From positions 1 through 64,000 of the forward strand of contig NZ_JNZS01000014.1 of the NCBI RefSeq assembly GCF_000718515.1: a stretch of DNA of 64,000 nucleotides. The letters are read 5' to 3'. The DNA comes from Micromonospora parva. Lineage in GTDB: Bacteria; Actinomycetota; Actinomycetes; Mycobacteriales; Micromonosporaceae. Positions 1 to 8,532 of the stretch are shown piece after piece. Below the pieces are notes generated by a model. The model was not told the origin of the DNA. It saw only the letters and a list, made by a program, of their open reading frames with translations, and ran no database searches. The translations under genes and the position numbers were made by a program. The stretch's first letter is position 1. The number at the start of each line of letters is the position of its first letter.

Positions 1-5
1 GGCGC

Positions 6-92
6 GGGGCGCGGGCGCGGGCGCGGGGCGCGGGCGCGGGGCGCGGGCGCGGGCGCGGGGCGCGGGCGCGGGGCGCGGGCGCGGGCGCGGGG
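6..92. repeat. G-run tandem repeat (G-quadruplex-prone)
   Basis: Fourteen runs of three or four G are separated each time by exactly CGC. The run lengths follow 4-3-3-4-3, repeated, which gives a higher-order unit of 32 bp present about 2.7 times. Regularly spaced G-runs of this kind fit the classical intramolecular G-quadruplex pattern on the plus strand. The array lies beyond the 3' end of polA, and the stretch from 93 to 216 shows no gene or other structure. The left edge of the window may cut the array. Confidence 0.85.
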
Positions 93-216
93 CGCGCGAG
101 AACGGACCATGCGAGGCGGACGAGCGGTGCGGGCGGGGGCAGGCGCCCGGGGGCGCTCCGCGTGATCTATCCGGTGCCCACCCACGCCCAGTGCCGCGAC
201 CAGGGCAACCCGGTCA

Positions 217-292
217 GGGGTTCCGGGGCAGCCCGACCCACGCAGGGATCAAGCCTGACCGCCCGGAGTGGGTCGGGCTGCCCCGGAACCCC
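217..292 (-). terminator. Long hairpin downstream of polA
   Basis: A perfect 25-bp inverted repeat (arms 217-241 and 268-292) encloses a 26-nt loop. It begins 35 bp beyond the polA stop codon. No U-tract follows, which is usual for actinomycete GC-rich terminator-like hairpins. The stem is longer than a terminator needs, so an additional role is possible. Confidence 0.7.
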
Positions 293-327
293 CACACCGC
301 AACCACCCGCAAGAACCAACCAGACGA

Positions 328-3057
328 TCAGTGATCAGCGCTGTTCCAGTCCCGGCCCAGGCCGACCGACACCTCCAGCGGCACCGACAGCGGGTACGCC
401 TCGCCCATCTCCCGCCGGACCAGTGCCTCCAAGGCCTCCCGCTCACCCGGCGCGACCTCGAAGACCAGCTCGTCGTGCACCTGCAGGAGCATCCGTGAGC
501 GCAGCCCGGCCTCGCGGATCGCGGTGTCGACGTGCAGCATCGCCACCTTGATGATGTCGGCGGCGGAGCCCTGGATGGGGGCGTTGAGCGCCATCCGCTC
601 GGCGATGTCACGCCGCTGCCGGTTGTCGCTGACCAGGTCGGGCAGGTAGCGGCGCCGGCCCAGGATGGTGGAGGTGTAGCCGTCCTGGCGGGCCCTGGCG
701 ACCACCTGCTGGAGGTAGTCGCGCACCCCGCCGAAGCCGGCGAAGTAGTTCTCCATCAACCCGCGCGCCTCTTCGGTGCTGATGCTGAGCTGTTGGGACA
801 GGCCGAAGGCGCTGAGCCCGTACGCCAGGCCGTAGTTCATGGCCTTGATCTTGCGGCGCTGGTCGGGGGTGACAGCGTCGAGCGGAACCCCGAAGACCGA
901 CGAGGCGGTGGCGGCGTGGAAGTCGGCGCCGGAGTTGAACGCGTCGATCAGCGCGTCGTCCGAGCTGAGGTGCGCCATGATGCGCATCTCGATCTGGCTG
1001 TAGTCGGCGGTGAGCAGACTCTCGTAGCCCTCCCCCACCACGAAGGCCCGGCGGATGCGGCGGCCCTCCTCGGTGCGGATCGGGATGTTCTGCAGGTTGG
1101 GCTCGGTGGAGGAGAGCCGGCCGGTGGCCGCCACTGTCTGGTTGAAGGTGGTGTGGATCCGGCCGTCGTCGGAGACCGACTTGAGCAGACCGTCGACTGT
1201 CGACTTGAGCTTGGCCACGTCCCGGTGGCGCAGCAGGTGGGCCAGCACCGGGTGCGGCTGCTGCGCGTAGAGCCACTGCAGGGCGTCGGCGTCGGTGGTG
1301 TAACCCGTCTTGATCTTCTTGGTCTTGGGCAGGCCCAGCTCGGTGAAGAGGATCTCCTGCAACTGCTTGGGCGAGCCGAGGTTGAACTCCCGGCCCACCG
1401 CCTCGTACGCGCCCTGCGCGGCGGCCTTCACCTCGGCGGCGAAGTGGGCCTCCAGCTCGGAGAGGTAGTCGGTGTCGGCGGCGATGCCGGTGCTCTCCAT
1501 GGTGGCCAGCACCCGCATCAACGGCAGCTCCACGCCCGCCATGAGCCGGGCGGACTGCTCGCCGTCGCGGGACAGCTCGGCGTCGATCGCGTCGGCCAGG
1601 TCGAGAGTGGCACGGGCCTGGAGCATCAGGTTCTGCTCGACGACCCCTTCGTCACCGAGCCCGTCGAGGGTGAGCTGGCCGGACTCCGGGACGTCCACCC
1701 GCAGCTCCCGGTGCAGGTAGCGCAGCGCCAGGTCGGTCAGGTCGTAGGACCGCTGGTCGGGCCGGGCCAGGTACGCGGCGATCTGGGTGTCCCGGACGAT
1801 GCCGGTGAGCTGCCAGCCGTGCGCGGCGCAGGCCAGCACTGCCGGCTTGCTGTCGTGCAGGACCTTGGGGCGCTGCGCGTCGGCCAACCAGCCGGCCAGG
1901 GCGGCCTCGTCGGTCGGGTCGAGCTGCGCCGGGTCGATCCAGGCCGCCGCGCCGCCGGCGGTGGCCAGCGCGAGACCGGTGATCGAGGCGGTGTGCCGGC
2001 GGTTGGGGCCGGTGTCGAGTTTGACCGCCAACCCGACGGGGGTGCCGGTCGGGACGTGCGTGCTCAGCCACCCGGCCAGCGCGCCGGGCTCGGTGAGCAC
2101 CTCACCGGCCAGGTCGAAGCCGGACTCGGCCTCCGGCTCGACCGCCTCCAGGTACTGGTAGAGGCGGTCGCGCAGGATGCGGAACTCCAGGGTGTCGAAG
2201 ACCTGGTGCACCGCCTCGCGGTCCCAACCCGTCCAGCGGGTGTCCTCGGGGAGCAGCGGCAGCTCCAGGTCGGAGACGAGTCGGTTGATCTCGTAGTTGC
2301 GGATCACGTCGGCGAGCCGCTCCCGCAGGCTGTCGCCGGCCTTGCCCTTGATCTCGTCGGCCCGGGCGATCACGCCCTCCACCCCGCCGTACGTGGTGAT
2401 CCACTTGGCGGCGGTCTTCGGGCCGACGCCCGGGATGCCGGGCAGGTTGTCGCTGGTCTCGCCGACCAGCGCGGCGAGATCCCGGTACTGCTGAGGCGGA
2501 ACGCCGTACTTCGCCTCGATCGCGGCCGGGTCCATCCGGGCCAGGTCGGAGACGCCCTTGCGCGGGTAGAGGACGGTGATCTGGTCGTCGACCAGTTGGA
2601 ACGCGTCGCGGTCACCGCTGCTGATGAGCACCGACATGCCCTGGTCGCGGGCCTGGCAGGCGAGCGTGGCGATCACGTCGTCGGCCTCGAAGCCCTCCTT
2701 CTCGACCACCGGGATCTGCAGCGCGGCCAGGACCTCCTTGACCAGGCTGACCTGGCCCTTGAAGTCGGTCGGGGTCTCGCTGCGGCCGGCCTTGTACTCC
2801 GCGTACTTGTCGGTGCGGAAGGACCGGCGGGAGACGTCGAAGGCCACCACGATGTGGGTGGGCTGCTCGTCGCGCAACACGTTGATCAGCATCGAGGTGA
2901 AGCCGTACACCGCGTTGGTCGGCTGACCCGTCGTGGTGGAGAAGTTTTCCACGGGCAGGGCGAAGAAGGCCCGGTATGCCATGGAATGTCCGTCGACGAG
3001 AAGCAGGCGCGGTGTCGTAGCTGTCACGGCAGCGACTCTAGTCCGTCGCACCGACAT
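328..3057 (-). CDS. polA: DNA polymerase I
   Basis: This is a family A DNA polymerase (909 aa) for Okazaki fragment processing and repair synthesis. The N-terminal 5'-3' exonuclease domain opens with LLLVDGHSMAYRAFF and covers about residues 1-310. The middle 3'-5' exonuclease-like domain lacks the usual acidic catalytic set, as is common in actinobacterial Pol I. The polymerase domain shows motif A (DYSQIEMRI), motif B (RRKIKAMNYGLAYG) and motif C (QVHDELVFE). The ATG at 3057 has AAGG six bases upstream; a GTG ten codons later (VTATTPRL) is an alternative start that matches many homologues. The gene is transcribed away from the liv operon end, and its 3' end is followed by a 25-bp hairpin. 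Confidence 0.97.
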   Translation of the reverse strand: MSVRRTRVAAVTATTPRLLLVDGHSMAYRAFFALPVENFSTTTGQPTNAVYGFTSMLINVLRDEQPTHIVVAFDVSRRSFRTDKYAEYKAGRSETPTDFKGQVSLVKEVLAALQIPVVEKEGFEADDVIATLACQARDQGMSVLISSGDRDAFQLVDDQITVLYPRKGVSDLARMDPAAIEAKYGVPPQQYRDLAALVGETSDNLPGIPGVGPKTAAKWITTYGGVEGVIARADEIKGKAGDSLRERLADVIRNYEINRLVSDLELPLLPEDTRWTGWDREAVHQVFDTLEFRILRDRLYQYLEAVEPEAESGFDLAGEVLTEPGALAGWLSTHVPTGTPVGLAVKLDTGPNRRHTASITGLALATAGGAAAWIDPAQLDPTDEAALAGWLADAQRPKVLHDSKPAVLACAAHGWQLTGIVRDTQIAAYLARPDQRSYDLTDLALRYLHRELRVDVPESGQLTLDGLGDEGVVEQNLMLQARATLDLADAIDAELSRDGEQSARLMAGVELPLMRVLATMESTGIAADTDYLSELEAHFAAEVKAAAQGAYEAVGREFNLGSPKQLQEILFTELGLPKTKKIKTGYTTDADALQWLYAQQPHPVLAHLLRHRDVAKLKSTVDGLLKSVSDDGRIHTTFNQTVAATGRLSSTEPNLQNIPIRTEEGRRIRRAFVVGEGYESLLTADYSQIEMRIMAHLSSDDALIDAFNSGADFHAATASSVFGVPLDAVTPDQRRKIKAMNYGLAYGLSAFGLSQQLSISTEEARGLMENYFAGFGGVRDYLQQVVARARQDGYTSTILGRRRYLPDLVSDNRQRRDIAERMALNAPIQGSAADIIKVAMLHVDTAIREAGLRSRMLLQVHDELVFEVAPGEREALEALVRREMGEAYPLSVPLEVSVGLGRDWNSADH

Positions 3058-3107
3058 CCCCGACCTTCGGCACGGGGTGCCGCAACGACTGCCGACCCGA
3101 ACGCCGA

Positions 3108-3140
3108 CGGCCGGCCACCCCGCGAGGGGATGACCGGCCG
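3108..3140 (-). terminator. Hairpin at end of liv operon
   Basis: Arms CGGCCGG and CCGGCCG, with an inner CCC/GGG pairing, form a stem-loop just beyond the livF stop codon and before the polA start. It is a plausible factor-independent terminator for the liv operon, though without a U-tract. Confidence 0.55.
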
Positions 3141-3154
3141 GCGGCTCGGGTGGC

Positions 3155-3868
3155 TCAGGCCACGCCGAGGTACGCCTCCTTGACCGACGGGTCGTGCAGC
3201 AGGTCCTGACCGGACCCCTCCTTCACGATCCGACCGGTCTCCAGCACGTAACCGCGGTGTGCCCGCGACAGCGCCTGCTGGGCGTTCTGCTCCACCAGCA
3301 GGATCGTGGTGCCCTGCTGGTTGATCTCGGTGATGATGTCGAAGATCTGCCGGATCACCAGCGGGGCCAGCCCCATCGACGGCTCGTCGAGCAGCAGCAG
3401 CTTCGGTCGGCTCATCAGCGCCCGGCCGACAGCGAGCATCTGCTGCTCACCGCCGGAGAGGGTGCCACCGGCCTGCTTGCGGCGCTCGGCCAGCCGCGGG
3501 AAGAGGGTCAGCACCCGGTCCAGGTCGGCGGCGATGCCGGCGGAGTCCCGCCGGGTGTACGCCCCCATGTCCAGGTTCTCCATGACCGTCATACCCGGGA
3601 AGATCTGCCGTCCCTCCGGCGACTGGCACAGCCCCCGGACCACCCGCAGGTCGGCCCGGAGCTTGCTGATGTCCTCGCCGTTGAACGTGATCTTCCCGGC
3701 GGCCAGCGACCGGGTTCCTGAGATGGCCCGCATGGTGGTGGTCTTGCCGGCGCCGTTCGCGCCGATCAGGGCCACCACCTCACCCTCGTTCACGGTGAGG
3801 CTGATCCCGTGCAGCGCCTCGATCCGACCGTACGCGACGGCGACGTTCTCCAGCTCAAGCAGCGTCAT
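3155..3868 (-). CDS. livF: Branched-chain amino acid ABC transporter ATPase LivF
   Basis: This is the second ATP-binding subunit of a HAAT-family ABC importer for leucine, isoleucine and valine (or related amides), 237 aa, cytoplasmic face. It shows Walker A (GANGAGKTTT), the signature LSGGEQQML and Walker B (LLLLDEPSMGL). Length and the short C-terminus after LVEQN are typical of LivF. The start overlaps the livG end by 14 bp, so translation is probably coupled. It is the last of five genes in livKHMGF. The exact substrate cannot be read from the sequence. Confidence 0.93.
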   Translation of the reverse strand: MTLLELENVAVAYGRIEALHGISLTVNEGEVVALIGANGAGKTTTMRAISGTRSLAAGKITFNGEDISKLRADLRVVRGLCQSPEGRQIFPGMTVMENLDMGAYTRRDSAGIAADLDRVLTLFPRLAERRKQAGGTLSGGEQQMLAVGRALMSRPKLLLLDEPSMGLAPLVIRQIFDIITEINQQGTTILLVEQNAQQALSRAHRGYVLETGRIVKEGSGQDLLHDPSVKEAYLGVA

Positions 3869-4796
3869 CGGCGGGCTCCCCCAGGTACGCGGCGATCACC
3901 TTCGGATCGCGGCTGACCTCCGCGGGCGCACCCTCGGCGATCTTGCGGCCGAACTCCAGCACCACGATCCGGTCGGTGACACCCATGACCAGCCGCATGT
4001 CGTGCTCGATGAGCAGCACGGTCAGGCCCATGTCCCGGATCTTGCGGATCAGGGTGAGGAGTTCCTCCTTCTCCGCCGGGTTGAAGCCGGCGGCCGGCTC
4101 GTCCAGGCAGATCAGCTTCGGCTCGGTGGCGAGCGCGCGGGCGATCTCCAACCGACGCTGGTAGCCGTACGGCAGGTTGCGCGCCTCGTCGTTGGCCCGG
4201 TCGGCGATGCCGACGAACCGCAGCAACTCCAGCGCCTTGGCCTCGGCCGCCCGCTCCTCCAGGATGTGCCGGGACAACCCGAACGTCTTGGCGAACGTGC
4301 GACGCGTCTCCTGCCACGTCCGCTGGATGCCCGCCTCGGCGGTCACCTGCGGCAACTCGTGCGGCTTCGGCTTCTTCCGGGGCACCCGGAAGAGCGCTCC
4401 GGGCACGCTGGTCTTGTGCCGGGAGTCGGTGCCGACCATGACGTTCTCCAGTGCCGTCATCTCCGGGAAGAGACGGATGTTCTGGAACGTACGGGAGATG
4501 CCCAACTGGCTGATCTGATGCGGCTTGCGGCCGGTCACCTTCTGGCCGCGGAACCGGACCGCACCGGAGGTCGGCTTGTAGACCCCGGTCATCACGTTGA
4601 AGCTGGTGGTCTTGCCGGCGCCGTTCGGCCCGATGAGGCCGAGGATCTCGCCCTCGTAGATCTGGAAATTGATCTTGTCAAGGGCGACCACACCACCGAA
4701 GCGCAGCGTGACGTCGTCGACTTCGAGCAGTACCGACCGGGGCCCCGGCTGGGCCGGGATCTTCGGCGCGGACGTGCTGGTGGTCTGGTCAGACAT
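3855..4796 (-). CDS. livG: Branched-chain amino acid ABC transporter ATPase LivG
   Basis: First ATP-binding subunit of the LIV importer, 313 aa. Walker A is GPNGAGKTTS near residue 57, the signature is the LivG-type YGYQRRLEIARAL, and Walker B is LICLDEPAAGFNP. About 45 extra basic residues between the Q-loop and signature (around VPRKKPKP) make it longer than the E. coli protein, as in many actinobacterial LivG. It overlaps livM by 8 bp upstream and livF by 14 bp downstream, so the three are co-translated. Confidence 0.93.
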   Translation of the reverse strand: MSDQTTSTSAPKIPAQPGPRSVLLEVDDVTLRFGGVVALDKINFQIYEGEILGLIGPNGAGKTTSFNVMTGVYKPTSGAVRFRGQKVTGRKPHQISQLGISRTFQNIRLFPEMTALENVMVGTDSRHKTSVPGALFRVPRKKPKPHELPQVTAEAGIQRTWQETRRTFAKTFGLSRHILEERAAEAKALELLRFVGIADRANDEARNLPYGYQRRLEIARALATEPKLICLDEPAAGFNPAEKEELLTLIRKIRDMGLTVLLIEHDMRLVMGVTDRIVVLEFGRKIAEGAPAEVSRDPKVIAAYLGEPADDAA

Positions 4797-5967
4797 GAGC
4801 GGGCGCCTCCTCTGCCTCCGCCGCGCGATCCTTCAACTCGCGGGCTCGCCGCCGGCTCGGGATCAGACCCTGCGGACGCAGGATCATCACCAGCACCATG
4901 GCCAGACCGAAGACCAGCCACCGGTAGTCGGCGAAGTCCCGGAACCGTTCCGGCAGGTACGCCAGCAGCACCGCGCCGAGCGAGACACCGAGCATGTTGC
5001 CGGAACCGCCGACCACGACCATCGCGACGAAGAGGATCGAGAGGTTCGCGTTGAACTGGGTCGGGTCGATGAACGCGTTACGGCTGCCGAAGAGGAAACC
5101 GGACAGGCCACCGAGCGCCGCGCCCATCGCGAACGCCCACAGCTTGAACTTGAACGGGTACACGCCCATCACGGCGGCGGCGTCCTCGTCCTCGCGGACC
5201 GCGAGCCAGGCGCGACCGACCCGGCTGTGCTCCAGCCGACGAACCAGGATCACCATCAGCAGGACGAAGGTGATCGCCAGCCAGTACCAGGGCTTCGCGT
5301 CGATCAGACCGAAGACCTTGTTGTCCGCCGACGGCGGACCCTCCGGACCCGGAATTGCCGAGATACCGACCGGACCGTTGGTGACCCCGGTGGCGTTGCG
5401 GGCCACGATGCGGATGATCTCACCGAAGCCGAGCGTGACGATGGCCAGGTAGTCACCGCGCAACCGAAGCGTCGGCCAACCCAGCAGCACACCGGAGATC
5501 ATCGTCAGCACGATCGCGAGCAGGAGGCAGATCCCCCAGGTCACCGCCCAGGTCGGCGGCAGGTCGAACTCCTGCTGGATCCACTTGACGACCGGCGAGT
5601 TCACCGAACCGAACAGCGCCACGCTGTAGGCGCCGATCGCGAAGAATCCGATGTAGCCGAGGTCGAGCAGGCCGGCGAGGCCGACCACCACGTTCAGGCC
5701 GATCGCGACCAGGACGTAGATGGCGCAGACGAAGAGCACGCCCGCCCAGTTGTTGCCGCCGGCGATCGAGTCGGTGCGGAGGTTGTTCAGACCGGGGATC
5801 ATCAGACCACCGGGCAGCTTGCCCAGGTACGGCAGGGTGTAGACGAAGACGAGCAGGGCGGCCACGCCGATGGCCTTTTGCCACTTCGGCAGGGCCCCCC
5901 AACGGTCGCCGATCGAGGTCAGGAAACCGACCCGGCGGCGATCTGCGGAGCGAATCTTGTCGATCAT
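4789..5967 (-). CDS. livM: Branched-chain amino acid ABC permease LivM
   Basis: Integral membrane permease of the LIV importer, 392 aa. Several hydrophobic helices and the family segment GLNVVVGLAGLLDLGYIGFF are visible, together with RLRGDYLAIVTLGFGEI, the coupling region that contacts the ATPases. A basic segment of about 30 residues precedes the first membrane helix, and the C-terminus carries a charged tail rich in Glu and Ala. The start overlaps the livH stop codon (ATGA type). Confidence 0.93.
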   Translation of the reverse strand: MIDKIRSADRRRVGFLTSIGDRWGALPKWQKAIGVAALLVFVYTLPYLGKLPGGLMIPGLNNLRTDSIAGGNNWAGVLFVCAIYVLVAIGLNVVVGLAGLLDLGYIGFFAIGAYSVALFGSVNSPVVKWIQQEFDLPPTWAVTWGICLLLAIVLTMISGVLLGWPTLRLRGDYLAIVTLGFGEIIRIVARNATGVTNGPVGISAIPGPEGPPSADNKVFGLIDAKPWYWLAITFVLLMVILVRRLEHSRVGRAWLAVREDEDAAAVMGVYPFKFKLWAFAMGAALGGLSGFLFGSRNAFIDPTQFNANLSILFVAMVVVGGSGNMLGVSLGAVLLAYLPERFRDFADYRWLVFGLAMVLVMILRPQGLIPSRRRARELKDRAAEAEEAPAHV

Positions 5968-6947
5968 GCGCGGGCCCTCCCGAGCGACTCACCCAACAGG
6001 CCGGTGGGCCGGAACATCAGCACCACGATCAGCACCACGAAGGCGATGACGTCCTCCCAGTTGGACGCGAAGAGCGTCGCGCCGTAGACCTCGACGATGC
6101 CGAGGAAGAGGCCACCGAGCAGCGCACCGCGCAGGTTGCCGATGCCGCCGAGCACCGCGGCGGTGAACGCCTTCAGACCGAGCACGAAGCCGATGCTGTT
6201 CTGGGTGAAGCCGAACCGCATGCTCCACAGCAGCGCGGCGGCGCCGGCCATGATGCCACCGAGCACGAAGATCAGCATGATCACGCGCTCCTGGTTGACG
6301 CCCATCAGCGCGGCGGTCTCCGGGTTCTGGGCCACCGCACGCACACCCCGGCCGTACCGGGTGCGGTTGATGAACCAGTCCAGCAGCGCCATCATCGCCA
6401 CGGCCGCGACGAAGACGATCAGCTGGATGTTCGTGATCGCGGTGTTGCCGATGGTGAACAGGGTCTCCTGCTGGATGATCGTCGGCATACCGATGATCTG
6501 CCGGGGCCGGCCGAACACATCCGGCAACGCGCCACCGAGCAGCTTCGGCAGCACCTGCCCGAAGAGCTCCACGAAGACCAGTGACAGACCGATCGCGGTG
6601 ATCAGGAAGATCAGCGGCGGCGCGTTCTTGCGCCGCAGGGGGCGGTACGCGACCCGCTCGAGCGCCAGGGCTGTGCCGCCGGAGGCGACCGCCGCGACGA
6701 TCAGACCGAGCACCAGGAAGAGGATCGCCTGGCCGATGGGCGGGTTATTTTGCACGCCGAGTTGGTTCCACAGGATCAGCACCGCGAAGGTACCGACCAT
6801 GAACACTTCGGAGTGCGCGAAGTTGATCAGGCGAAGGACGCCGTAGACGAGGGTGTAGCCAAGGGCGATCAGGGCATAGATGGCGCCCTTGGACAGGCCA
6901 TCGACCGTGTGCTGGCCGAGATGGCCGATCAGTTCATCGAAATGCAC
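5964..6947 (-). CDS. livH: Branched-chain amino acid ABC permease LivH
   Basis: Second membrane permease of the LIV importer, 327 aa. The GTG at 6947 is chosen because AAGGAG stands seven bases upstream and the product then begins directly with the amphipathic segment and family signature ALIALGYTLVYGVLRLINFA. A longer upstream open frame would add 63 residues unlike LivH. The EAA-like region RGVRAVAQNPETAALMG is clear. The gene is preceded by a strong hairpin that separates it from livK. Confidence 0.93.
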   Translation of the reverse strand: MHFDELIGHLGQHTVDGLSKGAIYALIALGYTLVYGVLRLINFAHSEVFMVGTFAVLILWNQLGVQNNPPIGQAILFLVLGLIVAAVASGGTALALERVAYRPLRRKNAPPLIFLITAIGLSLVFVELFGQVLPKLLGGALPDVFGRPRQIIGMPTIIQQETLFTIGNTAITNIQLIVFVAAVAMMALLDWFINRTRYGRGVRAVAQNPETAALMGVNQERVIMLIFVLGGIMAGAAALLWSMRFGFTQNSIGFVLGLKAFTAAVLGGIGNLRGALLGGLFLGIVEVYGATLFASNWEDVIAFVVLIVVLMFRPTGLLGESLGRARA

Positions 6948-6965
6948 CGGGGGTCTCCTTGAATC

Positions 6966-7000
6966 GAGTGCGGCCGGGGTGAGACACCCCGGCCGCACTC
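6966..7000 (-). terminator. Intra-operon hairpin between livK and livH
   Basis: A perfect 16-bp GC-rich stem with a 3-nt loop (AGA) lies in the 67-bp gap between livK and livH. It resembles the partial terminator or 3'-stabilising hairpin found after binding-protein genes in ABC operons. It would let livK mRNA outnumber the permease and ATPase message. Confidence 0.75.
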
Positions 7001-7014
7001 CATTGCGTGGGGCG

Positions 7015-8166
7015 TCAGCTGAGCTTGAGCTCCTGCAGCGCCTCGATGGCCTCGCCCTTGATCTGGTAGGCCCAGATGACGACCTTGGTCGGGTCAACGT
7101 CACCCTTGGCGTCGAACTTGATGTACTTCGACACACCCTGCTTGTCGTACGACTTCACGAACGCCAGGATGTCCGCCCGGGTCTTCTTGCCAGCCTTGAA
7201 GGCGTCCAGGTAGATGGTGGCGCCGTCGAAGCCCTCAGCACCGTAGGAGCCCGGCGGGATGCCGAACTTCTTCTGGTAGTCAGCGGAGAAGGTGCCGCCG
7301 GCCTTGTCGGCCGGGAGGCACGGGCAGGTGATGATCGCGCCCTCGGCGCCACCGGAGGCACCCTTCGGGAACGCGGTGTCGTAGAGACCGTCCGGGCCGA
7401 CGAACTTGGCCTGGACACCGGCGGCACGCATCTGCTTCACCAGCGGAGCGGCCTCACGGGTGTAGCCGCCGTAGAAGACGAAGTCCGCCTGAGCGGCCTT
7501 GATCTTGGAAACGGTGGCGTCGAACTGCGTCTGCCGCTCCTGGATCTTGTCCTTGTTGACGACCAGCGGGCCGAGCTGCTTGCCCAGCTCGTCGGTGATG
7601 CCGGCGCCGTAGGCGCTGGCGTCGTCGACCATGAAGACCTTCTGCGCGTTCTGGGTCTTCAGGTAGCTCGCCACCGCGCCGGCCTGCGTGCCGTCGTTGC
7701 CGACCACGCGGTAGAAGGACGTGTTGCCCTTCTGGGTCAGGTCGGTCCGGGTCGCGGACGGGCTGACCATCGCCAGGCCCGCGGCCTGGTAGATCGGCAT
7801 CGTCGCGTCCGACTCACCGGAGAAGTGACCACCGATGACACCGAGGAACGAGTTGTCCCCAGCGATCTGGTTCGCGAACGGGGTCGCCACCGCGGGGTCA
7901 CCCTGGGTGTCGAACTCCTGCATGGTGACCTTGCAGTCCGGGTTCGCCGTGTTGAACTGCTCCACGGCGAGCTTCGCGCCGTTCAGCGACGGGATCACCA
8001 GACCCGCGTTGTCACCCGTGAACGCGCCGAAGATCGCGATCTTGCCACCGCAGTCGCCCGACGCGGTCCCACCGTCGCCGCCACCGGAATCCTGGCAACC
8101 AGCCGCGACCACCAGGGTCGCGGCGAGCGCTACGGTGCCCAGCGCCCGTACATAGCTTCGCCTCAC
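7015..8166 (-). CDS. livK: Branched-chain amino acid binding lipoprotein LivK
   Basis: Extracellular substrate-binding protein of the LIV importer, 383 aa, type 1 periplasmic-binding fold. The GTG at 8166 is chosen because AGGAGG lies about ten bases upstream and it opens a signal peptide (RRSYVRALGTVALAATL) ending in the lipobox VAAGC. The mature lipoprotein starts at that Cys, followed by a Gly-rich linker. Family segments such as IAIFGAFTGDNAGL and VVGNDGTQAGA are visible. It is the first gene of livKHMGF, so the operon promoter should lie in the gap to its right. Confidence 0.93.
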   Translation of the reverse strand: MRRSYVRALGTVALAATLVVAAGCQDSGGGDGGTASGDCGGKIAIFGAFTGDNAGLVIPSLNGAKLAVEQFNTANPDCKVTMQEFDTQGDPAVATPFANQIAGDNSFLGVIGGHFSGESDATMPIYQAAGLAMVSPSATRTDLTQKGNTSFYRVVGNDGTQAGAVASYLKTQNAQKVFMVDDASAYGAGITDELGKQLGPLVVNKDKIQERQTQFDATVSKIKAAQADFVFYGGYTREAAPLVKQMRAAGVQAKFVGPDGLYDTAFPKGASGGAEGAIITCPCLPADKAGGTFSADYQKKFGIPPGSYGAEGFDGATIYLDAFKAGKKTRADILAFVKSYDKQGVSKYIKFDAKGDVDPTKVVIWAYQIKGEAIEALQELKLS

Positions 8167-8532
8167 GGCTTCCTGACCTCCTCGAGATGCGGACGCGGCT
8201 GACCCGAAGCGACGGCGACAGCAGCAGACCCGCAATTCCACCCACCCCGCAGGGACGCCCCCTGCGTTACGGCTCGTGATGGCGGAGCGTACCGACACGA
8301 CATACCGTCCCGGAAGGCCTGAAGGCGGGGTCTGCGAAACCGTTACGAAGACGTGGGCAATCATGTCGATGTCCGTAACAGGTGAATCCGCCGGACGGTC
8401 CTTAAAACCACGCCCGGTCGACGTCCAGCAGCGCCCACCCCGCCCGCGCGAACCCGACGAAAAGCCGACTGACCTGCGCAAACGCCCGCTCGGGTCAGCT
8501 GCCGGGGTGAACCCTCACCGCACCGGCGGCGA
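8167..8532. promoter_or_regulatory. livK upstream region with three GTTACG motifs
   Basis: This 366-bp gap has no credible gene. It should hold the livKHMGF promoter, because the next gene to the right ends at 8533 on the same strand. The hexamer GTTACG occurs at 8266-8271, at 8342-8347 and inverted at 8374-8379. I could not pick out a confident -10/-35 pair. Confidence 0.4.

Noticed and set aside
532..3183. Long open frame (883 codons) antisense to polA
   Set aside because: Low-complexity translation without recognisable motifs; polA motifs A, B and C are intact on the other strand.
6948..7136. N-terminal extension of LivH
   Set aside because: It would run through the intergenic 16-bp hairpin and the end of livK; GTG 6947 has a good ribosome site.
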